Below are positions 31,943 to 40,116 of a DNA stretch of 47,645 bases, piece after piece; within the stretch, counting starts at the first letter, position 1, and every line of letters starts with the position of its first letter. Source of the DNA: Bacteroidales bacterium (lineage in GTDB: Bacteria; Bacteroidota; Bacteroidia; Bacteroidales; UBA932). The stretch spans positions 1 to 47,645 of the forward strand of contig JAEESO010000019.1 in assembly GCA_016286385.1 (NCBI GenBank), written 5' to 3'. A model generated the notes under the pieces. The model saw only the letters and a list, made by a program, of their open reading frames with translations, made no database searches and had not been told where the DNA came from. The translations under genes and the position numbers were made by a program.

Positions 31943-32919
31943 AGCGATATATATAGTTTGCTCACAAGGTCTGTGAACAGGATTTTCTGGTTAACATTGC
32001 GCTCAAGGAGCGTGAGGGCACGCTCCAGCGCCTCATTTGCCTTGCGGGGGAAGGTGGGTTTGAGGGCTCCCGCCATGCGGCTGAACCAGTCTCCCTCCCC
32101 TTCCGGGAGAACCGCCAGCTGCGGAGTTTTCTGCACAAGGAATATGCGGCGGAGATCCTCAGATGCCAGCCGGCAGAAAGACTTCTGCTTCTCCCTGTCC
32201 TTAAGGTCTGCCACTGCATCCGCGGTCTCAAGCGCCTGCAGGAGATTGCGGGCGGTAAGGGCCTCCAGGATATCGTGAAAGAGGTCCCTAAGGACCGCAG
32301 CACCGGCAACCTCACGGGCGTGGACAATGGAATCGGCCTCAAGCGAAAGGGGCTGTATCCTTATGTGCAGGCAGCGGGAGGCTATGGTCACAAGCACCTT
32401 CTCCGGGACCTGGGTTATGAGGAGGAAAAGAGTCTTCTGAGGCGGTTCCTCAACCATTTTGAGGAGGGCATTTGCCGCCTGAGCGTTCATCTTTTCCGGG
32501 AGGTACATCACAACGGTGCGGTAGCCGCCCTCAACGGCGCTCAGGGAAAGCTTGTCAAGAAGCGCCCTGGCCTCATTGACGGAGATGTTACTCTGCTTCC
32601 CTTCTATGCCGATGGCCTCATAAAGCTCGTTCTCAAAAAAGTACGGATTATCCTGTAGGAGCTCCCTGAAAGGGCCGATAAAATTCTGGGACACGGGTTT
32701 ATCCGACCCCGCCACCGGGAACACAAAGTGGATATCCGGGTGGATGAGTTTCCCTACGCGGGGATTGCCGCCGTAAAGCTCCTCAAGGAAATTAAGGGCA
32801 ATGGGGAAGGCACCGGCGCCGTCGTCCTGATGGAGGAGTATGGCGTGGGGAACGTGGCCCGTCTCCACCATGCGGTGAAGGGCATCCACAACGTCAGTAT
32901 TCCCGTAAACCTTCATCAT
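31939..32919 (-). CDS. holB: DNA polymerase III subunit delta'
   Basis: Clamp-loader subunit, 326 residues. AAA+-like, with a degenerate P-loop (HQDDGAGAFPIAL instead of GxGKT), as expected of delta', which does not hydrolyse ATP. Strong marker NALLKMVEEPPQKTLFLLIT and the sensor region IASRCLHIRI. The zinc module found in some delta' proteins is not evident. It overlaps neighbours by 4 bp on both sides. Confidence 0.88.
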   Translation of the reverse strand: MMKVYGNTDVVDALHRMVETGHVPHAILLHQDDGAGAFPIALNFLEELYGGNPRVGKLIHPDIHFVFPVAGSDKPVSQNFIGPFRELLQDNPYFFENELYEAIGIEGKQSNISVNEARALLDKLSLSAVEGGYRTVVMYLPEKMNAQAANALLKMVEEPPQKTLFLLITQVPEKVLVTIASRCLHIRIQPLSLEADSIVHAREVAGAAVLRDLFHDILEALTARNLLQALETADAVADLKDREKQKSFCRLASEDLRRIFLVQKTPQLAVLPEGEGDWFSRMAGALKPTFPRKANEALERALTLLERNVNQKILFTDLVSKLYISL

Positions 32920-33884
32920 TTTCCCCTCTCTCCAACGAACCGGGCTATGGTTACAAGGCGGTCTTTGGCCGCGCCTTCAGGGAGGAAATCCAGCTGGCCG
33001 ATGGCCTTCTGAATGAACTGGTCCACCGTTAAGGCGCTCTTCTCAACGCCGCCGCGGCTCTTTACAAATTCCAGAACCTCGCGGCCAAGCTCAGGGTTAT
33101 CGGCAATCCTTGTAACCTTCTCCCTTATATCGGCCTCATTATCCGCGCCTTCAAGGGCGCAGAGGAGCGGCTGGGTTATCTTCTGCTCCTTTAGGTCTAT
33201 GCCCACGGGCTTTCCAAGGGCGTCTTCCCCGGCGGCGTAATCCATCCAGTCGTCCTTAACCTGGAAGGCCATTCCAAGCAGCCTTGCAAACTCTCCAATA
33301 GCCTTTATGGACTCTTCCGGAGCCTCAACGGAGACAGCCGCGCTAAGGGCCGATGCCTCAAAGAGCGACGCCGTCTTGCAGTAGATTATGCGCTCATAAT
33401 CCTGCTGGGTAGTGTCTCCTTTTACAGCCTTCTCCATCTGGAGGAGTTCACCCTCTGCAAGGTGGCCAAGGGTGGTGGCAAAGATCCTTGTAACACGGTC
33501 CGTGTTGCGGGATGCCTCAAGGATTGTTTTCACAGCCTTTACCAGCCAGAAATCACCTATGAGGACGGAAGCGTGGGGGTTAAGGAAACTTGCCACCGTG
33601 GGACGGCCCCTTCTTTCAGAAGCGCAGTCCACTACGTCGTCATGCAGGAGAGTGGCATTGTGGAGAAGCTCTGCCGCTGCAGCAAATTTTATGGTGTCTT
33701 CATTAGGAGTGCCTACGGCCGCGGCGCAAAGAAGTGCCAGGGACGGCCTCATCATCTTTCCGGGATTTTCCCTCAAGGAACGGTTGGTGGCATCTAGAAG
33801 GGATACATCAGAGCGGAGGGCGTCTTCAATGACTCTCTCCACCTTGTCTAGCTGCGGCTTCAGATATGCTTTAATCTCCTTCAA
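32916..33884 (-). CDS. trans-type polyprenyl diphosphate synthase
   Basis: Condenses isopentenyl diphosphate with an allylic diphosphate to make a long prenyl chain (quinone side chain or similar). 322 residues. First Asp-rich motif LLHDDVVDCASERRGRP, second motif QVKDDWMDY, plus GKMMRPSLALL near the N-terminus. Chain length cannot be set from sequence. It overlaps the LOG gene by 14 bp and holB by 4 bp. Confidence 0.93.
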   Translation of the reverse strand: MKEIKAYLKPQLDKVERVIEDALRSDVSLLDATNRSLRENPGKMMRPSLALLCAAAVGTPNEDTIKFAAAAELLHNATLLHDDVVDCASERRGRPTVASFLNPHASVLIGDFWLVKAVKTILEASRNTDRVTRIFATTLGHLAEGELLQMEKAVKGDTTQQDYERIIYCKTASLFEASALSAAVSVEAPEESIKAIGEFARLLGMAFQVKDDWMDYAAGEDALGKPVGIDLKEQKITQPLLCALEGADNEADIREKVTRIADNPELGREVLEFVKSRGGVEKSALTVDQFIQKAIGQLDFLPEGAAKDRLVTIARFVGERGK

Positions 33885-34404
33885 AATATTCCAGCAGTTC
33901 TTCTACGGTTTCCGGGAACTTCACAAGTGCACGGTCCTGAGGCTCCAGCATCCCTGTTTCTACAAAATGGTCCAGGAGGGCCTTCAGGGGGTTATAGAAG
34001 CCGTCAATGTTAAGGGCGTAAAGGTCTCCGGCGTACTTATGGAGTTTTCTCAGGGTATGAGTCTCCATGAACTCATCCATAGTGCCGATTCCTCCGGGAA
34101 GGGCAATCACGGCAACCGTACCTTCACGCATGGCGGCCTTGCGGCTTGCCATGGAGTCTGTCCAGATTACCCTGGACACTCCGGGATTCTCAAGGCCCCT
34201 CATAAACTCAGGGAGCACGGCCGTGTGGTCTCCGCCACACTTTATGGACTCATCCGTTATGGCGCCCATGGTGCCTATCTTTCCGCCTCCGGACACAAGG
34301 CCGTAGCCCTTTGCGTGAAGCCGGCGCGTGAGTTCACGTGCGGCCTCATTGTACTTTGGGTCTATCTTATCACTGGCGCTGCAGAAAACCGCAATCTTTT
34401 TCAT
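33871..34404 (-). CDS. LOG/TIGR00730 family nucleotide phosphoribohydrolase
   Basis: 177 residues, Rossmann-like lysine decarboxylase-like fold. SGGGKIGTMGAITD and the signature ALPGGIGTMDEFME (PGGxGTxxE), typical of LOG proteins that release the base from nucleoside 5'-monophosphates. The physiological substrate in Bacteroidota is unclear. It is 3 bp after trxA. Confidence 0.92.
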   Translation of the reverse strand: MKKIAVFCSASDKIDPKYNEAARELTRRLHAKGYGLVSGGGKIGTMGAITDESIKCGGDHTAVLPEFMRGLENPGVSRVIWTDSMASRKAAMREGTVAVIALPGGIGTMDEFMETHTLRKLHKYAGDLYALNIDGFYNPLKALLDHFVETGMLEPQDRALVKFPETVEELLEYFEGD

Positions 34405-34407
34405 CCC

Positions 34408-34719
34408 CTACAGGTTTGCCTTGATCTTCTCCAGGAGTGCAGGCTTGGGCATTGCGCCCACGGTCTTGTCCACAATCTCACCGTTCTTCACAAAGAGAAG
34501 GGTGGGGATACTCATGATGCGGTACTGGGCGGCAATTTCGTCGGCATCGTCCACGTTCACCTTCACCACGGTGATCTGGTCCGGCATCTCTTCCTCTACC
34601 TGGTCCAGGATGGGGGAAAGCATGCGGCAGGGACCGCACCAGGTGGCCCAGAAATCAACTATTACAAGCTTTTCGTCCTGAAGAAGCTCATTGAAATTGG
34701 TATTTGTTGCTACTTTCAT
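34408..34719 (-). CDS. trxA: thioredoxin
   Basis: 103 residues, complete thioredoxin with active site FWATWCGPCRM (residues 26-36), MSIPTLLFVKNG with the cis-Pro, and usual length. Cytoplasmic disulfide reductant. First gene of the 19-gene run, with a near-perfect promoter 23-52 bp upstream. Confidence 0.97.
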   Translation of the reverse strand: MKVATNTNFNELLQDEKLVIVDFWATWCGPCRMLSPILDQVEEEMPDQITVVKVNVDDADEIAAQYRIMSIPTLLFVKNGEIVDKTVGAMPKPALLEKIKANL

Positions 34720-34741
34720 AACTCATTGTTTTATCAATTTA

Positions 34742-34771
34742 CAAAGATATAAAAAATTTTCCTCACTTCAA
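34742..34771 (-). promoter_or_regulatory. promoter of the trxA-to-EamA operon
   Basis: Reverse strand TTG (34769-34771), 19-nt spacer, TATCTTTG (34742-34749). It matches the Bacteroidota consensus and is the only convincing promoter I find for the run that reaches 19327. Confidence 0.7.
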
Positions 34772-34773
34772 GT

Positions 34774-34886
34774 AGTGCAGCTTAATTCATTGATAGCCAG
34801 TTAAATACAAAATGTTCTACCAGAATTATTTCTAGTAGAACATTCCGTAAATAACTGGTACTTAGACCGTTAGGCTCCACCCAAAG
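34774..34886. repeat. palindromic element, copy 3
   Basis: Right end TTAGGCTCCACC (ending 34886), degenerate left end GTGCAGCTTAA near 34775, inner arms CCAGTTA...AATGTTCTAC / GTAGAACATT...TAACTGG. Same length and end motif as the elements at 19196 and 42818. It lies 3' of the beta-barrel gene and touches the trxA promoter. Confidence 0.65.
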
Positions 34887-34903
34887 GGGAGAACCACCGG
34901 GGA

Positions 34904-35599
34904 CTAGAAGAACAGGCCCAGAGTGACTTTGATACCATTATAGTTCTTGATATCCTTGTAAGATTCCTTGACCATGGTCAGTTTCTCATTGGCGTCAATC
35001 TTCCCGTTGTCATAGAGATTGCCAAGGTTCATGAACCACTGCACGGTAAGCTGGAAGTGATCCAGGATCTGGACACCGCCGCCAACGCCAAAACCGTACT
35101 CAAGCTTGTTCTTAACCTCATTTGCAGCAGCATTGATTTGCTCTGGTGAGGTAGTGTTATTCACCACACCTTCCAGAAGGACATCATAATTCTCCTGTCC
35201 GCTGACGGCAAAACCCACAAAAGGCTCCACAAGCACAAAAGGACGGAAAGCAAGGAGGTCTATTCCAGCATGGAGACCGGCAGAGAGCTCAATGAAACCG
35301 GTTTTGCTCTGGAAGGAATTAGTAACGCTCTGGGTGTTGTTTTCCACAATTGCCTGATGAAGGTTTGCGCCCTTGACCTGATATGCAAGCTGGGGCTGAA
35401 CGGCAAATATATCACCCAATTCCCAACGAACGGCGGCACCGACATGGTAAAGGCTCACATTCTTGAAGTTTGCCATTGCGTCCTTTGTATCTATACTGGT
35501 AGCAGATGAGGTAAAACCTCCGATGACTCCAAAACTCTGGGCATTAAGGCTTGCAACACCAAGAATGGCTGCAGCAAATACTGTAAACAGTCTTTTCAT
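34904..35599 (-). CDS. outer-membrane beta-barrel protein
   Basis: 231 residues, signal peptide (MKRLFTVFAAAILGVASLNA) and a beta-barrel pattern of alternating hydrophobic strands ending in aromatic residues (ITVTLGLFF-like end: GIKVTLGLFF, terminal Phe), as in PorT/OmpA-like barrels of Bacteroidota. No peptidoglycan-binding domain. Role unknown, probably structural or transport. A -7 box TAACTTTG (reverse, 35636-35643) precedes the start by 36 bp. Confidence 0.82.
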   Translation of the reverse strand: MKRLFTVFAAAILGVASLNAQSFGVIGGFTSSATSIDTKDAMANFKNVSLYHVGAAVRWELGDIFAVQPQLAYQVKGANLHQAIVENNTQSVTNSFQSKTGFIELSAGLHAGIDLLAFRPFVLVEPFVGFAVSGQENYDVLLEGVVNNTTSPEQINAAANEVKNKLEYGFGVGGGVQILDHFQLTVQWFMNLGNLYDNGKIDANEKLTMVKESYKDIKNYNGIKVTLGLFF

Positions 35600-35635
35600 T
35601 ATTACTTTCTTTTAGGTTAATTCAACTTGCAGACG

Positions 35636-35643
35636 CAAAGTTA
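35636..35643 (-). promoter_or_regulatory. putative -7 box of the beta-barrel gene
   Basis: Reverse-strand TAACTTTG followed by C, as in the TAnnTTTGC form. The -33 element is poor. Confidence 0.5.
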
Positions 35644-35653
35644 GCAAAAAAAA

Positions 35654-35947
35654 CTAAATTGCATCCTCTACGGGAAGAACATACGCCCTGAGGCCAAGGG
35701 CCCTGTTTGCGGCATCCTTTTCCCGGAGTGCATCCATAATTTTTGGCGCCAGGGAATCTTCCACCGCAGTAAGGACGGCGTGGTTCTGGGCCGGCCAGGC
35801 GTGAGAGCCAAGGTGAGGTTCACCGTCTACGGTGCCCCTTCCGCCTACTTCGGTCCACACTGTGTAACCTCTCTGGCCAAGACCTTCCAGAAGCTGGACA
35901 ATCTCCTGATTGTATGCCTGATTGTATGCTATAAAGATTGCTTTCAT
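35654..35947 (-). CDS. PG0541-like transporter-associated protein
   Basis: 97 residues resembling the small PII-like proteins (PG0541 type) found after RND pump genes in Bacteroidota: MKAIFIAYNQAYNQEIVQLL, QRGYTVWTEVGGRG and LGSHAWPAQNHAVLTAVED. It probably forms a ferredoxin-like fold trimer. A regulatory or sensing role for the pump is assumed, not proven. It is the last gene of the efflux operon, 6 bp after the pump stop. Confidence 0.75.
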   Translation of the reverse strand: MKAIFIAYNQAYNQEIVQLLEGLGQRGYTVWTEVGGRGTVDGEPHLGSHAWPAQNHAVLTAVEDSLAPKIMDALREKDAANRALGLRAYVLPVEDAI

Positions 35948-35953
35948 AGTATT

Positions 35954-38900
35954 CTATTGAGATTTCTCGACTTCGCTCGAAATGACACGTGCGGCCCTGC
36001 GGGCCTTGCGGCGGGCACGGTGCTCCGTGAAGCCGCAGTAAAGGACAGGAATGATGACAAGGGTGATGAGGGTGGAGATGGAAAGGCCCCAGGCCACGGT
36101 GATGCCAAGGCCCCTCCAGAGGTCTGCGCCCTCTCCGGTTCCCCAGGCCATGGGGAGCATGCCCAGGACCGTGGTGAGGGTGGTCATGAGGATAGGCCTC
36201 AGACGGCTTCTGGCAGCGGTTACGGAGGCTTCCCTCACCGCTACTCCCCTCTCCTGCAGAAGGATGGTATAGTCAATGAGCACAATACCGTTTTTCACCA
36301 CAATACCCAGCAGGATTATTATACCCACCATACCCATCATACTTATTGGCATCCATCCGTGAACCATGCTTCCAAGCGCCACGCCAACAAGGGCGAAAGG
36401 AATGGAGAACATAATCACAAACGGCCCCAGGAGGGATTCAAACTGGGATGCCATTACCATGTACACCAGGATCACAATTAGCACAAACAGCAGGAACATA
36501 TCCCCGAAGGATTTCTGCTGCTCCTCATAGTCTCCACCTATCCTCCAGCTCATGTGGGACGGGAGAGGATTGGAGGCCATAAGGCCGTTCACTATCTCAA
36601 CGCCTTCACTGAGGGCCTTTCCGCGGGCCATCATACCGGTTACGGTAATGTAGCGGTCACGGTTCTTTCTCTGGATTGTGGGAGGAACCTTGGATTCCTT
36701 GATGGTGCCAAGGTCACGTACCCTGATTCCCTGGCCCTGGGTATTGTAAATGACAATATTCTCAAGGTCCTCGATGGAACTTCTGAACTCCGGGGCATAG
36801 CGCACGCGGATGTTGTACTCCTCACCGTCTTCGCGGAAGAAGGAGGCCACGGTACCGGACATTGCGGCCGATACATATGCGGCAGCGGTTGTGGACGTGA
36901 GGCCATTGAGGGCCAGTTTCTCACGGTCAAAGTCAACCTCGTATTCCGGAGTGTACTGGTCCCTGGAAAGGATTGCCTGGGTGAAGAAACCGGTTTCCAT
37001 CATAGCGGCACGCACGCGGCGGGCCTCGGCCTCTGTCTCTTCAAAGTCATAGCCGTAGATTTCCACCTGGACGTTGGCGCGGCCGCCCATGCCCATACCG
37101 CCTTCGGTCACGTTGAAACGGTTGAGTTCCGGGAATTCACGGAGGTCGGCACGGATGATATCGGCAATCTCGTTGACAGACCGCGTACGGGTAGAGATGG
37201 AGCCGATATTGATGTTCATGGTGATGAGGTACGTTCCGTTCTGGCGCATGGACGCGAAGGCGTTCTCGGAATCGGCCTGACCGTAGCGGTAACTCAGGAC
37301 CTTGAGCTCCGGGACATCGGCCTTGATGCGCTCATATATGCGCCAGGCAACGTCTCCGGTAACATGCTGAGCCGTTCCGATAGGCAGTTCTATTGTGGCC
37401 GATATACGGCCCTCGTCCTCCTGAGGGAAGAATTCCGTACGCATCTTGGGAACGAAGACGTACAGCACCACGCCGAATATCACAACGGCGCCTATCATGA
37501 TGAGCTTCTTGTGGTTCATGCTCCAACCGATAAGGCGGGCATAACCGCGGGAAATTGCGTCCAGAACCTTGTTCACCGGGCCGAACACAATCCTGTACGC
37601 CTTGTTGTTCACGGGCTTGTTGTTCATCAGGAGGGCGCACAGGGTGGGCACCAGTGTAAGGGCCGCCGTTGTGGACACTATCATGATGATGGAAACAATC
37701 CAGCCCAGCTGCTTGAACATGATGCCGGCCATACCTGTAATCATGGTAAGGGGCAGGAACACGCACAGCATGGTGAGCGTGGATGCAATAACGGAGATAC
37801 CAACCTCTGCGGTGCCGTGAACGGCCGCCTCCTTGGGCTTTTCTCCCCTTTCCAGATGCGTTGTCACGTTCTCCAGCACCACAATTGCGTCGTCCACAAC
37901 CATACCTATGGCAATGGCAAGGGCGCTCATGGAGATGATATTAAGGGTACTGCCAGTTGCAAACAGATAAAGGAGGGACGCCAGCAGGGCTATAGGAATG
38001 GAGAGCACCACTATGAGGGTTCCCTTGAGCCTTCCAAGGAAGAGGAACACCACCAGCATAACCACCAGGAAGGTGATCATGATGGTATCACGGAGGGACT
38101 TGATGGTAAGGAGGATGTCCTCCGAGTTATCCACGATGGTTGTTATCTTGATATCGGAAGGAAGATTTCTGGAGATGGTTTCCATCTCATGCTTAATCTT
38201 CCTCACAACCTCCACCGTATTGTATCCGGACTGCTTCTGAATGATGATCTGAGCGCCGCGGCTGCCGTTGGTGTAGGACTCCTGTGACTTCTCTTCCAGG
38301 GTGTCGTCCACGCGGGCTACATCCCTAAGGTATACTGCCGATCCGCCAAAGTTTCCAAGTACCACGTCAAGAATCTCCTGGGGGTCCTGGAACTCCTTCT
38401 TGATACGGAGCGTATAGGTATCGGAGCCGATATCTATGCTGCCGGAAGGGACGTTACGGTTCTCTGCGGCTATCACCTGTGCGATTGCAGCGATGGAGAG
38501 GTGATAGGACTCCAGCTTTGCGGGGTCACAGTACACCTGGATCTCACGCTTGGGGGCACCTGCAACCGTTACCTGACCCACACCGGAGACACGGGCAAGC
38601 GGGGTTGCCACTTTGTCGTCCAGAATCTTGTCCAGGGCGCTCACGCTCTGGTTTGCGGTAGCCGACATCATCATGATGGGCATGTCGTCCACGCTGAACT
38701 TGAACAGATACGGAAGCGAAGCGCCGTCTGGAAGCTGCTGGGACACCATGTCAAGCTTGTCACGGACGTCGTTGGTGGCCTCGTCTATGTCTGTGCCGTA
38801 CTCGAACTCCAGCGTAAGGATGGAGATATTCTCACGGGAATTGGAAGTAAGGTTCTTAAGGTTTGCAACACCGTTAAGGGTGTTTTCAAGCACCTTGGTA

Positions 38901-39088
38901 AGGTTATTCTCAACGTCCTCGGCCGATGCCCCGGGATAGGAGCTCATCACCATGATGGTGTTGGACTCTATTTCCGGGAAATTGTTTACCGGGAGCCTTG
39001 TGAGGGCGAAGATGCCCAGTATGGCGAAGGCCAGGAATACAAGGCAGGTTGTAACCGGGTGCTCTACCGATGTTCTGTAAATGCTCAT
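35954..39088 (-). CDS. RND efflux pump, AcrB/HAE1-like, repeat-derived C-terminus
   Basis: Inner-membrane proton-driven pump of a tripartite system. 1044 residues, twelve transmembrane segments and two large periplasmic loops. The TM4 proton-relay motif is GMVVDDAIVVLENV, and VHGWMPISMMGMVGIIILLG lies in the second half. The last ten residues (VISSEVEKSQ) are encoded by a common dispersed repeat at 35957-35987, so the native stop was probably replaced. Start overlaps the adaptor gene by 4 bp (ATGA). Confidence 0.95.
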   Translation of the reverse strand: MSIYRTSVEHPVTTCLVFLAFAILGIFALTRLPVNNFPEIESNTIMVMSSYPGASAEDVENNLTKVLENTLNGVANLKNLTSNSRENISILTLEFEYGTDIDEATNDVRDKLDMVSQQLPDGASLPYLFKFSVDDMPIMMMSATANQSVSALDKILDDKVATPLARVSGVGQVTVAGAPKREIQVYCDPAKLESYHLSIAAIAQVIAAENRNVPSGSIDIGSDTYTLRIKKEFQDPQEILDVVLGNFGGSAVYLRDVARVDDTLEEKSQESYTNGSRGAQIIIQKQSGYNTVEVVRKIKHEMETISRNLPSDIKITTIVDNSEDILLTIKSLRDTIMITFLVVMLVVFLFLGRLKGTLIVVLSIPIALLASLLYLFATGSTLNIISMSALAIAIGMVVDDAIVVLENVTTHLERGEKPKEAAVHGTAEVGISVIASTLTMLCVFLPLTMITGMAGIMFKQLGWIVSIIMIVSTTAALTLVPTLCALLMNNKPVNNKAYRIVFGPVNKVLDAISRGYARLIGWSMNHKKLIMIGAVVIFGVVLYVFVPKMRTEFFPQEDEGRISATIELPIGTAQHVTGDVAWRIYERIKADVPELKVLSYRYGQADSENAFASMRQNGTYLITMNINIGSISTRTRSVNEIADIIRADLREFPELNRFNVTEGGMGMGGRANVQVEIYGYDFEETEAEARRVRAAMMETGFFTQAILSRDQYTPEYEVDFDREKLALNGLTSTTAAAYVSAAMSGTVASFFREDGEEYNIRVRYAPEFRSSIEDLENIVIYNTQGQGIRVRDLGTIKESKVPPTIQRKNRDRYITVTGMMARGKALSEGVEIVNGLMASNPLPSHMSWRIGGDYEEQQKSFGDMFLLFVLIVILVYMVMASQFESLLGPFVIMFSIPFALVGVALGSMVHGWMPISMMGMVGIIILLGIVVKNGIVLIDYTILLQERGVAVREASVTAARSRLRPILMTTLTTVLGMLPMAWGTGEGADLWRGLGITVAWGLSISTLITLVIIPVLYCGFTEHRARRKARRAARVISSEVEKSQ
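35957..35987. repeat. REP-type repeat forming the pump's 3' end
   Basis: Contains TTTCTCGACTTCGCTCGAAA, a near-palindrome of a repeat type widespread in Bacteroidota and other genomes, whose reverse reading gives ISSEVEKS. It abuts the stop codon of the pump gene. Confidence 0.75.
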
Positions 39089-40116
39089 AGTACGTTCACC
39101 TTGACTCCGTCCTTAAGTGCCGATTGGCCCTTTACCACAATGGTGCTTCCGGCTTCAAGACCGGCCGTGATCTCATATTCCGCCCCAAGGTGACGGCCCA
39201 CGGTTACGGGAGTGTAACTTACGGTGCCGTCCTCAGAAAGGACATAGATGAACCTTGTGCCGGTGCCTTCCTGCTTGACTATGCTCCTGTCCGGGACCAC
39301 GATGCTGTTGCGGGTGCCGAAGTTAACCGTCACGCGGGCGTACATGCCGGGGCGGAGGACTTTATCGGCATTGGGAACCACAACCTCCGCCTTGAAGGTA
39401 TGGGTAGCGGCGTCGATGGTGGGATAGAGGCGCTCAACCTTGCCCTGGAAGGTCTTTCCGGGGATGGCGTCTACGGTGAGGGACACTTTGTCTCCCTTTT
39501 TAACCTTGGTATATTCGCTCTCTGAGATGCCCACAAGGAGCTTTACGGGAACCACCTGCTGCACGGTGAAAATGGGGGCGCTCATCCCAAACATGTCACC
39601 TTTGTCAAAGTTTCTGGCCGATACATAGCCCGTGATGGGGCTACGCAGGATTGTGTTCTCCTTCACGTTGTTGTAATTGGACTTACGGACCTTGTAGCCA
39701 AGCTCCGCTGTCTCGAAGTCGCTCTGGGAGACGCCGCCTTCTGCGTAGAGGCTCTTCAGGCGCTCGTACTCAATTTCGTCGTTTTTAACCTGGAGCTCCA
39801 GCTGCTCAAGCTGGATGCGGTCCATTTCGGCCAGGACCTGTCCCTTCTGGACGTAGTCCCCTACCTCAACGTTGATCTTGCGGATACGGCCGCCGCTCTG
39901 GGGCATGATGTTGTTCACGGCGTAAGCCTCAACGGTAGAGGCGTAAACGCTCTCCTGGGGCACCATACGGGCCTCGGCCACGGCTACTTCCACGTTGGGG
40001 ATAATCTCTGCGGGAGCCTGTGCGGCTGCGGGAGAATCGGCCTTCTTAGTTCCAAAATTGCCGCATGAGACTGCGGCTGCAAGGGCTGCAAGTATTGCAA
40101 TTCCTCTTCTATTCAT
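39085..40116 (-). CDS. RND periplasmic adaptor (membrane fusion protein)
   Basis: 343 residues. Lipoprotein signal (MNRRGIAILAALAAAVSCGN, lipobox AVSC). Adaptor architecture: biotinyl-lipoyl-like half GGRIRKINVEVGDYVQKGQV, helical hairpin (QLEQLELQVKNDEIEYERL), second lipoyl half RSPITGYVSARNFDKGD, beta-barrel and membrane-proximal domains to the end. It links pump and outer-membrane channel. It overlaps the TolC-like gene by 8 bp upstream and the pump by 4 bp downstream. Confidence 0.95.
   Translation of the reverse strand: MNRRGIAILAALAAAVSCGNFGTKKADSPAAAQAPAEIIPNVEVAVAEARMVPQESVYASTVEAYAVNNIMPQSGGRIRKINVEVGDYVQKGQVLAEMDRIQLEQLELQVKNDEIEYERLKSLYAEGGVSQSDFETAELGYKVRKSNYNNVKENTILRSPITGYVSARNFDKGDMFGMSAPIFTVQQVVPVKLLVGISESEYTKVKKGDKVSLTVDAIPGKTFQGKVERLYPTIDAATHTFKAEVVVPNADKVLRPGMYARVTVNFGTRNSIVVPDRSIVKQEGTGTRFIYVLSEDGTVSYTPVTVGRHLGAEYEITAGLEAGSTIVVKGQSALKDGVKVNVL

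Noticed and set aside
33412..34752. 446-codon plus-strand frame opposite polyprenyl synthase, LOG and trxA
   Set aside because: It spans three genuine reverse-strand genes with clear motifs; the translated product has no recognisable domain.
36554..38287. Long plus-strand frame of 577 codons opposite the RND pump gene
   Set aside because: Rich in His and Gly, no family resemblance, and it is the antisense shadow of a well-conserved pump gene with GC-rich third positions.
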